Assembly (NCBI GenBank): GCA_964634005.1
Contig: CAZWKQ010000022.1
Span: 1 to 28,686 of the forward strand
Reading direction: 5' to 3'
Source of the DNA: CAZWKQ01 sp964634005
GTDB lineage: Bacteria > Bacteroidota > Bacteroidia > Bacteroidales > JACABE01
Length of the DNA stretch: 28,686 nucleotides
The number at the start of each line of letters is the position of its first letter. Positions within the stretch are counted from its first letter, which is position 1. A program made the position numbers and the translations under genes. The notes under the pieces were generated by a model, which was given only the letters and a program-made list of their open reading frames with translations, searched no databases and was not told the origin of the DNA. Positions 1-6,469 of the stretch are shown in pieces.

Positions 1-67
1 CAAAGTTATTAATGTAATATCATTAAATCACCAACCATTTTTTGCCACATTACCAATAAAACACCAT

Positions 68-2158
68 TTAAAATTTTATAATCAATTGCGTTTTAATTTC
101 TGATTTAGTATTACCATTAATTTCGTCCAATCCTGAGCTTATTTTATTTTTGTTTAAATAGTAAGTTTGTGAGAACCTGAACCATAAGTCAATGTTTTTA
201 TTTACGTCACATTTTATTAAAAAGTAAACTTTACTGCCTTTGTAGTAATATGATGGTATTGAAAAAGCATATAGAACGTCGTTTTCGTAAGCATAAATTC
301 TTTCATCATAGCTATCGGTGTCAAAAAGTGCATAACGTGCCGAAAATTTTACGGGATAAAAGCGAAATTTATAGCTCATATCCTGATAAATAAGGAATCC
401 GTTATTATTATAATAATTGCCTTTAGTAAATACACACCATTCAAAACGACTGTTAAATGACAATTCATCGGTTGCAATCAGATTAATATTAATTCTGAAA
501 TTTCTTCTTATTGTTTCCTCATGTTGTTTAGTATATATAGTTTCTGAATTGTTTTGGAATTTATTTTTTTCGCGGAATTGAAAATAGAAATTTAATTTAC
601 GATTATACCGGTAATCAATTTTTATTAAATAGTCGCTGCCAACTGACGGAGAATCATCATTATATCTTAGCCATGGGAATTCGAATAAATCGCAATAGGC
701 TGAAATTGTCCATTTTTTTGCTAAAAAATATTCGGTTCCAATGTAAATGCCTTGTTCGTTGCTGTTCTTAGTGTTTTCGCCAAAAGCAGCATTTCTAATA
801 TTCTGAAAACCTACATCATATTTTCTGAACAATATCCCAATAGTCATCCTGTTTTCAATATTCCCTTGAAGACCAATTAAGTATGCTTTCTTTAGATTTT
901 CGCTCAATGAAATTTCTCCGAAGAAATTAAAGGGTAAAAGTAAAAGGTTGAAATTTGCACCTAAATTTGTGTTATCTTTTCCTGTAAAATCGAATTGATT
1001 GTAAGGTTCGGTTTTTTTGATAATTGGGCTGCTGTAATTGCTTTTATAAGCTGTAATTCCAATTTGATATTGTTTTTCGTTGAATGAGATGTTTCCGCCA
1101 AAAATATTCTCGGCTATTGCATTTTTATCTGATAATTCATTATAAGTTCTATGGTAGCCTGTTTCTTGCAAAGAAGTTACATAATAAATATCGTTATTAA
1201 TTGTGTCTGTTCCCCCAATATTAGCATCTAATAGTTTTCTTGAGGCTACTAATGAAAATTCTAATTTCTTGTACCTTAAAGTTGTTCCCAAACCTCTTAA
1301 AAAACCGTATTCATTTGTAGATGTATATGGTTTAATCCCTTGTGGATATTTTTTAATGGAAATGGGGTCGTAAGTTTTGGAATAACTAAGACCTGTCCAT
1401 AATGTAAGACCTTGACCGAATTGAGCATGAAAATCACCTACAACCAGCGATTTTAACCATGTGTTGTTTCTAAGAAATAAATGAGCAGAGTAAAAGTCGA
1501 AACCATTGTTTTGTGAACCTTTGAAAAATTCTTCACCGGCATCTTTATCTGCCGTGAAACCATATTGCAAGTAGTTTTTATAATTATATTTGAATTTAGT
1601 GAAAAACCTGTAAGGACTGCCTAAATATCTTTGGTTGGGGTTTTTGAGCAACTCCGATTCCGAAATTGTACTATAGCCTTTTTGTTCCTCGAGTATGGCC
1701 TGATAATAAAGCAACAGACTTTTACGCCCATTTTGAAGCATATCGAAAATATTGTAAATTTCACTTTTTTTAACCTCACCAATATATACGAAAGGTAATA
1801 ATCTTGAAATTATATAATCATTAAATCCGTTAATCATTTGAAGCTCGTAAATACTTAGTATTTCACCATAGTTTTCGATATAATTTAATAAATTATTTAT
1901 TTGAATGTCAGTTAGTAAGCTTAGTTTTTGCAAATCATCTTTTTTGGGGTCGTTTAAGTTAATAGGGTTTTCAATAAAGTACATTAAATTTTCCGTTAAA
2001 TCATTAAAATCATAGTCGTAGTTAATGTTTTCTGCAACATTTTCGATCTTATCCTCAACAATTTTTTCATTATCATTAATAACAGGTACCTGACAATAGA
2101 CTGACTTGATTAGAATAAGCAAGTTTATCAACAAAAAAAGTTTTGATAAAAATTTCAT
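68..2158 (-). CDS. Outer-membrane β-barrel protein with N-terminal helix-hairpin-helix (ComEA-like) domain
   Basis: The 696-residue product has a signal peptide (residues 1 to about 22, ending near VYCQ) and an acidic Asn-rich stretch. A helix-hairpin-helix region follows at about residues 65-130, with the pattern NPINLN, LLTDIQINNLLNYI, YGEILSIYELQ and GFNDYIISRLLP. The rest, about 560 residues, is rich in alternating aromatic/polar strands and ends in Phe (IKF), as expected for an outer-membrane barrel. This architecture recurs in Bacteroidota and is usually annotated only as an HhH-domain protein. The HhH fold binds DNA in ComEA-type proteins, so a role with extracellular or periplasmic DNA is possible but unproven. 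The gene lies 15 bp downstream of the PorV-like gene on the same strand, so the two are probably co-transcribed. Start: ATG directly before the hydrophobic segment. Family assignment is fairly sure; function is unknown. Confidence 0.75.
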   Translation of the reverse strand: MKFLSKLFLLINLLILIKSVYCQVPVINDNEKIVEDKIENVAENINYDYDFNDLTENLMYFIENPINLNDPKKDDLQKLSLLTDIQINNLLNYIENYGEILSIYELQMINGFNDYIISRLLPFVYIGEVKKSEIYNIFDMLQNGRKSLLLYYQAILEEQKGYSTISESELLKNPNQRYLGSPYRFFTKFKYNYKNYLQYGFTADKDAGEEFFKGSQNNGFDFYSAHLFLRNNTWLKSLVVGDFHAQFGQGLTLWTGLSYSKTYDPISIKKYPQGIKPYTSTNEYGFLRGLGTTLRYKKLEFSLVASRKLLDANIGGTDTINNDIYYVTSLQETGYHRTYNELSDKNAIAENIFGGNISFNEKQYQIGITAYKSNYSSPIIKKTEPYNQFDFTGKDNTNLGANFNLLLLPFNFFGEISLSENLKKAYLIGLQGNIENRMTIGILFRKYDVGFQNIRNAAFGENTKNSNEQGIYIGTEYFLAKKWTISAYCDLFEFPWLRYNDDSPSVGSDYLIKIDYRYNRKLNFYFQFREKNKFQNNSETIYTKQHEETIRRNFRININLIATDELSFNSRFEWCVFTKGNYYNNNGFLIYQDMSYKFRFYPVKFSARYALFDTDSYDERIYAYENDVLYAFSIPSYYYKGSKVYFLIKCDVNKNIDLWFRFSQTYYLNKNKISSGLDEINGNTKSEIKTQLIIKF

Positions 2159-2173
2159 AACTAATTATAAAGT

Positions 2174-2983
2174 TTAAAATCTGTATATTACTGACATTTG
2201 TGGAGAGTAACCCAAAATTTGGTGATAATTTGATGAAAAATCGAAAGTAAAACTACTGTAGTTGAATCCGAAACCAAATGTTAAAAGCTCCGGATTAGTA
2301 TTAATTCCTAATCTTGCAAAATAATTCTCAGTAATTTTATATTCAATGCCTGTTTTCAGATTTAAAGGTGTATTTATAGATTTTTCGAATTCAATTGTAG
2401 TTAATATATTTTCCGAAAATTTATTTGCAAGTCCGATAGCTATTGTAGATGGGATTTTTTCATTATTATAATCGTTGAATTTGGCTTGTATGGGGTTATA
2501 AATGTGTCCTCCGATTGAAAGATTTTTGTTTATTTTGGCAATAAACCCAAGTTCAAACGTAACAGCTGATTTACTGCCGTAATTATCTCCCAGTTTTGTA
2601 TGGAAATAGTCCAATTGTAATCCAAAAGCAATCATTTCCGAAAATTTTCTTGAATAAGCTATCCCAAGTTTTTTTTCGTTATACATGTTGTATCCGAAAT
2701 ATGATAAACTTAATCCTATTACCCCTGAATTTAGAGGATTTACAATAGCTATAGCACTTCTGTTCAGCTCTTTTAACAAGAATTTGTTTTCAGTGTATAA
2801 GCCTATTGATAGATTCTCGATATAAGCCAATCCTGCCTGATTATTAGTAACTGACCAAAAATCGGATATAGAAACTCCGGTAAAACCCATTGAGGCAGCT
2901 CTTGAGCCGTCATTCCTTTTTTCATTCCCCGAAAATGACAAGAAACTTGTTAAAACGAAAATTATTGTAGTAATTTTTTTCAT
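2174..2983 (-). CDS. PorV/PorQ-like outer-membrane protein
   Basis: The 269-residue product has a short signal peptide (residues 1 to about 19). It then shows the N-terminal signature of the PorV/PorQ/FadL-like family: RAASMGFTGVSISDFWSVTNN, then NQAGLA. The remainder is a series of β-strands with Tyr/Phe at alternate positions and a terminal aromatic residue (IYRF), typical of BamA-inserted barrels. PorV is the T9SS shuttle that binds sorting domains, and PorQ is a related surface protein. At 269 residues this is shorter than PorV (about 380) and closer to small PorQ-like proteins, so it should not be named porV. It is the first gene of a two-gene unit with the HhH-barrel gene downstream, and it is divergent from hpt. 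A role as partner or export helper of that protein is inference from position. Confidence 0.65.
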   Translation of the reverse strand: MKKITTIIFVLTSFLSFSGNEKRNDGSRAASMGFTGVSISDFWSVTNNQAGLAYIENLSIGLYTENKFLLKELNRSAIAIVNPLNSGVIGLSLSYFGYNMYNEKKLGIAYSRKFSEMIAFGLQLDYFHTKLGDNYGSKSAVTFELGFIAKINKNLSIGGHIYNPIQAKFNDYNNEKIPSTIAIGLANKFSENILTTIEFEKSINTPLNLKTGIEYKITENYFARLGINTNPELLTFGFGFNYSSFTFDFSSNYHQILGYSPQMSVIYRF

Positions 2984-3018
2984 AATTATTTGGGCGTTTC
3001 ACAATTTTATTTGACAAA

Positions 3019-3026
3019 CAAACTTA
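3019..3026 (-). promoter_or_regulatory. Possible -7 element of the PorV-like/HhH operon
   Basis: On the minus strand these bases read TAAGTTTG, matching the Bacteroidota -7 consensus TAnnTTTG, about 36 bp before the ATG at 2983. I see no convincing TTG or TTTG about 19-21 bp upstream, so this is only a half-supported promoter. Confidence 0.3.
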
Positions 3027-3086
3027 CATAAAAATTTTACATCTTCGTATATTTATCTTTGAAAATAGTTCCGGTTTTGAAAAATG

Positions 3087-3136
3087 ATTTTGGTAAATAT
3101 CAAAAAAAAACTTAGGTTTGCTAAAATTTTGGTAAA
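3087..3136 (+). repeat. Two direct copies of an 11-mer flanking the hpt promoter
   Basis: ATTTTGGTAAA occurs at 3087-3097 and again at 3126-3136, start to start 39 bp. The first copy contains the proposed -33 TTTG. The second sits at the expected transcription start. The arrangement could be a regulator site or chance in AT-rich DNA. Confidence 0.5.
3089..3120 (+). promoter_or_regulatory. Promoter of the hpt-adk-obg operon (Bacteroidota type)
   Basis: TTTG at 3089-3092, a 20-bp spacer and TAGGTTTG at 3113-3120 match the Bacteroidota primary sigma consensus TTTG-N19-20-TAnnTTTG. The predicted start of transcription is near 3124-3127, giving a leader of about 22-25 nt before the hpt ATG at 3149. 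A second -7-like sequence (TATCTTTG, 3054-3061) lacks a -33 partner. Confidence 0.6.
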
Positions 3137-3148
3137 GATATATAATTA

Positions 3149-3682
3149 ATGGAAAGAATAAAAATTAAAGATAAAGAGTTCAGTAAGTTCATTAAATATG
3201 ATGATATACAGATTGCTATAAAAAATTTATCAAAGCAAATAAACAAAGATTATAATGGCAAAACGCCTTTATTTCTTGTAATTCTGAACGGAGCATTTAT
3301 GTTTGCCGCTGATTTGTTTAAAAATCTTGATTTTGATTGTGAAATTTCTTTTGTAAAATTATCGTCATATAGTGGAACCGAAACAACTGAAAATGTAAAA
3401 CATTTAATCGGAATTAATGAAGAAATTACAGGCAGAGAAGTAGTTATTGTTGAGGATATTGTTGATACAGGAATAACAATTGAGCATATGATTAATGAGT
3501 TGAACAGATTTAATCCAAAGGAAATAAAGATTGCCACGTTGTTGTTAAAACCTGAAAAATATAAAAAAGAACATAAAATAGATTATGTAGCACTTGAAAT
3601 ACCAAATGACTTTATTGTAGGCTATGGTCTTGATTATGATGGGTTTGGGCGTAATTTGCCAGATATTTATAAAATTGCATAA
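3149..3682 (+). CDS. hpt: Hypoxanthine phosphoribosyltransferase
   Basis: The 177-residue product is a cytosolic purine-salvage enzyme that converts hypoxanthine (often also guanine) and PRPP to the nucleotide monophosphate. The PRPP-binding signature is at residues 98-110 (VVIVEDIVDTGIT). The flexible catalytic loop is at about 71-83 (LSSYSGTETT...). The N-terminal LNGAF segment (47-51) and the C-terminal base-binding region (YVALEIPNDFIVGYGLDYDG) also fit the family, and the length is normal for bacterial Hpt. It opens a plus-strand run with two adenylate kinase genes and obg, with only 21 bp to the next start. The pairing of hpt with adk and obg is common in Bacteroidota. A promoter lies about 25 bp upstream. 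Substrate preference (hypoxanthine versus guanine) cannot be read from the sequence. Confidence 0.93.
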   Translation: MERIKIKDKEFSKFIKYDDIQIAIKNLSKQINKDYNGKTPLFLVILNGAFMFAADLFKNLDFDCEISFVKLSSYSGTETTENVKHLIGINEEITGREVVIVEDIVDTGITIEHMINELNRFNPKEIKIATLLLKPEKYKKEHKIDYVALEIPNDFIVGYGLDYDGFGRNLPDIYKIA

Positions 3683-3703
3683 CTCTTTAATAAACAATAA
3701 ATT

Positions 3704-4873
3704 ATGATAAATATTGCATTATTCGGACCTCCGGGAGCAGGTAAAGGAACACAGTCTAAGTTTTTAATCGAAAAATACAATCTAACATATATTTCGACGG
3801 GCGATATACTTAGACAGGAGATTTCAAATGGAACTCCACTCGGATTAGAAGCTAAAGATATAATAGATAAAGGGGGGCTGGTTTCGGATGAGATTATCGT
3901 TCAAATTATCGAGAACCGAATTTTGATGAATCCTGAAGCAAATGGGATTTTATTTGATGGTTTCCCGAGAACAGTAGTTCAAGCATACATTCTCGAAGGT
4001 TTATTATTAAAAATGAACACTTCTTTGTTATGTATGCTCAGCCTCGAAGTGCCACGTGAAGAATTGATAAGGCGTATGCTGGAAAGGGCTAAAATTTCGA
4101 ATAGAAGTGACGATAAAGAGGATGTTATAAATTTTCGTTTAAAAGAATACGAAGAAAAAACTGTTCCGGTTGCTCAGTTTTATAATGAAAAGAAAAAGTT
4201 TTTCCCAATAAATGGGGTTGGTAAAGTTGAAGAAATTTCGAGAAGATTAACAAAAGTTATTGAGAAAAACCTCGAAAATGTGTGGTTTAATATTGTTTTG
4301 TTTGGTCCTCCGGGAGCCGGTAAAGGTACTCAAGCCAAAAGACTTGCGGAAAAGTACAATTTGGTTTATATTTCAACAGGCGAGCTGCTCAGGAAAGAAA
4401 TAGAATTGGGAACTGAAATAGGTAAGATAGCTAAAAGTTACATGGAAAAAGGCGATATTGTTCCAGATGAATTTGCTATAAGACTTATTGAAGGAAAGAT
4501 TAAGACTAATCCAAATGCTAAAGGCTTTATTTTTAAAGGATATCCAAGTACTATAGTTCAGGCTTATATTTTGGATGGTATGCTTAGAAGATTAGGGACT
4601 TCAATTACTTTGATGCTCGAAATAACTTCGACTACTCTTCAGTCAATAAAAAGATTATCGGCAAGGGCTAAAACTCCGAATGCAAGAGTTTATGATAAAG
4701 ACCCCGAAATAATTATTCACCGCCTTGAGGTTTATGAAAGAAAAGCTCCTAAGGTTGCCGAGTATTTTCAGAAACAGAACAAATTTTGTTCGATTAGTGG
4801 AGACGGTGACGAAGATGATGTTTTCAAACGTGCTTGCGAAACCATTGATAATGTTATAAAAAAGCACAGATAA
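3704..4873 (+). CDS. Fused tandem adenylate kinase (two Adk domains)
   Basis: The 389-residue product holds two complete short-LID Adk domains in one frame; normal Bacteroidota Adk is about 190 residues. Domain 1 (1-190) has P-loop GPPGAGKGT (8-16), STGDILR (31-37), AMP site DGFPRT (85-90), R128 and R134 with D136/D137, and R145, so it looks active except that the usual Gly before R128 is Glu. Domain 2 (about 194-389) keeps the P-loop (201-209), STGELLR (224-230), R321, R328 and R342. However, DGFPRT has become KGYPST (278-283), losing the AMP-site Arg, and the RxDD motif is altered (R328, V, Y, D). It may be a pseudo-kinase, a regulatory domain or one with changed specificity. A single complete Adk gene follows after 3 bp. 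The domain-2 GTG at 4280 could serve as an internal start. Confidence 0.88.
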   Translation: MINIALFGPPGAGKGTQSKFLIEKYNLTYISTGDILRQEISNGTPLGLEAKDIIDKGGLVSDEIIVQIIENRILMNPEANGILFDGFPRTVVQAYILEGLLLKMNTSLLCMLSLEVPREELIRRMLERAKISNRSDDKEDVINFRLKEYEEKTVPVAQFYNEKKKFFPINGVGKVEEISRRLTKVIEKNLENVWFNIVLFGPPGAGKGTQAKRLAEKYNLVYISTGELLRKEIELGTEIGKIAKSYMEKGDIVPDEFAIRLIEGKIKTNPNAKGFIFKGYPSTIVQAYILDGMLRRLGTSITLMLEITSTTLQSIKRLSARAKTPNARVYDKDPEIIIHRLEVYERKAPKVAEYFQKQNKFCSISGDGDEDDVFKRACETIDNVIKKHR

Positions 4874-4876
4874 CAG

Positions 4877-5455
4877 ATGTTTAATATTGTTTTACATGGA
4901 CCTCCGGGCTGCGGAAAAGGAACTCAATCGGCATTAATTGCCGAAAAGTATTTATTGACTCATATATCTACCGGTGATATATTAAGGAAAGAAATTGAGT
5001 TACACACAGCAATAGGAGAAATTGTAAAAAAATTTGTTGACAGAGGTTATCTTGTTCCCGACGATATTATTATGCGTGAAATATTTACATCATCAACAAG
5101 CGAAAACGGGAAAAAGGGTCTGCTATTCGACGGTTTCCCAAGAACTACATTTCAGGCAGAATATCTTGACGATATACTAGAACATAAAAATCAGAAAATA
5201 TCATTAGTTATTAATCTTGAGGTTGATGAGGATGAATTGTTTAGGAGGGTTCACGGTCGTTCTTCTGATTCGGGCAGAAGTGATGATAATATTGAAATAC
5301 TGAAAAACCGCATAGAAGTGTATTACAAAAGTACACATCCTTTAATTGAATATTATAAATCGCAGAATAAACTGCATACTGTTTCGGGTATGGCACCCGT
5401 TAAAGAAGTCTTTAACCGTATTTGCAGTGTAATTGATAAATTTTACTATAATTAA
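4877..5455 (+). CDS. adk: Adenylate kinase
   Basis: The 192-residue product interconverts ATP + AMP and two ADP in the cytosol. It carries all the hallmarks: P-loop GPPGCGKGT (8-16), STGDILR (31-37), AMP site DGFPRT (85-90), R124/R128 at the start of the LID, GR-SDD with R134, D136 and D137, and R145. The LID is the short, non-zinc form usual for Bacteroidota. Of the three Adk domains in a row this is the closest to the canonical pattern, so it is the best candidate for the housekeeping enzyme. It starts 3 bp after the fused gene's stop and ends 4 bp before the likely obg start, which indicates translational coupling. Low sequence drift at catalytic positions contrasts with domain 2 of the upstream gene. 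Confidence 0.93.
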   Translation: MFNIVLHGPPGCGKGTQSALIAEKYLLTHISTGDILRKEIELHTAIGEIVKKFVDRGYLVPDDIIMREIFTSSTSENGKKGLLFDGFPRTTFQAEYLDDILEHKNQKISLVINLEVDEDELFRRVHGRSSDSGRSDDNIEILKNRIEVYYKSTHPLIEYYKSQNKLHTVSGMAPVKEVFNRICSVIDKFYYN

Positions 5456-5459
5456 TACT

Positions 5460-6461
5460 ATGGCAAGCTCAAATTTTGTTGATTATGTAAAGATTTTTTT
5501 TCGTTCGGGCAAAGGAGGTGCCGGTTCGCATCATTTTCATCGTTCGAGGCTTAATCCGCGAGGAGGCCCCGATGGTGGCGACGGAGGTAGAGGAGGGCAT
5601 ATTATCCTAAAAGGTAATAAACAACTTTGGACACTCTTGCATCTAAAATATACCAAACATATTTTTGCAGAAAACGGACAGAATGGAGGAGAAAATTTAA
5701 TGACCGGAGCTCAGGGTAAAGATGTAATAGTTGAGGTTCCGCTTGGGACAGTTGTAAGAGATGCCGAAACTAACGAATTTGAGGGTGAAATTGTTGAGCA
5801 TAACCAAGAATTGATAATAATGAAAGGCGGTAGGGGAGGTTTGGGAAATAATCATTTCAAATCATCTACAAATCAGGCACCTAAATACGCACAGCCCGGT
5901 GAACCTGCTCTTGAAGGATGGAAAATAATAGAACTTAAACTGCTTGCTGATGTAGGCCTTGTTGGTTTCCCAAATGCTGGGAAATCAACTCTTCTTTCAG
6001 TTGTATCTGCCGCTAAACCTGAAATAGCCGATTATCCTTTTACTACCCTTAAACCTAATCTCGGAATAGTAAAATACTACGATGATAAATCATTCATAAT
6101 GGCTGATATTCCGGGAATTATCGAAGGCGCTTCTGAAGGAAAAGGTTTAGGACTTAGGTTTCTAAGACATATTGAAAGAAATTCAATTCTTCTTTTTACT
6201 ATTCCTGCCGATAGTACTGATATTAAAAAAGATTACAAAATTTTAACCAACGAACTCAAAAAATATAATCCTGAATTAATCGATAAAGACAGAATACTTG
6301 CAATTACAAAATGCGATTTACTTGATGAAGAATTGATTAAAGAAATGAAAAAAGAACTTCCACGAAATGTTAAGTCTGTTTTTATCTCATCAGTTACCGG
6401 ATATGGAATAGAAGAACTTAAAAAAATCCTTTGGGAGAGTCTGAATAAAGTTCAATATTGA
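5460..6461 (+). CDS. obgE: Obg family GTPase
   Basis: The 333-residue product is a ribosome-associated GTPase involved in large-subunit maturation and the stringent response. The glycine-rich Obg fold fills residues 1-158 (GGPDGGDGGRGGH at 36-47, GGRGGLGN at 123-130). The G domain follows: G1 GFPNAGKST (169-177), the G2 threonines in PFTTLKPN (193-200), G3 DIPG (216-219), G4 TKCD (283-286, a Thr variant of NKxD) and G5 around SSV (310-312). The C-terminal TGS-like extension found in some Obg proteins is absent. I chose the ATG at 5460, giving MASSNFVDYVKIF, the typical family start; an earlier in-frame codon at 5433 lies within adk. It is co-transcribed with hpt and adk. Confidence 0.95.
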   Translation: MASSNFVDYVKIFFRSGKGGAGSHHFHRSRLNPRGGPDGGDGGRGGHIILKGNKQLWTLLHLKYTKHIFAENGQNGGENLMTGAQGKDVIVEVPLGTVVRDAETNEFEGEIVEHNQELIIMKGGRGGLGNNHFKSSTNQAPKYAQPGEPALEGWKIIELKLLADVGLVGFPNAGKSTLLSVVSAAKPEIADYPFTTLKPNLGIVKYYDDKSFIMADIPGIIEGASEGKGLGLRFLRHIERNSILLFTIPADSTDIKKDYKILTNELKKYNPELIDKDRILAITKCDLLDEELIKEMKKELPRNVKSVFISSVTGYGIEELKKILWESLNKVQY

Positions 6462-6469
6462 AAATTAAT

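Noticed and set aside
3250..3537. 95-codon antisense open frame within hpt
   Set aside because: It lies wholly inside a well-supported gene, and its low-complexity sequence has no domain features.
5433..5459. Upstream in-frame start for obg
   Set aside because: It overlaps the adk reading frame, and the conserved Obg N terminus begins at the ATG at 5460.
6458..6469. TTG start for the FG-GAP protein
   Set aside because: It overlaps the obg stop and adds four residues before the signal peptide; the ATG at 6470 is the better start.
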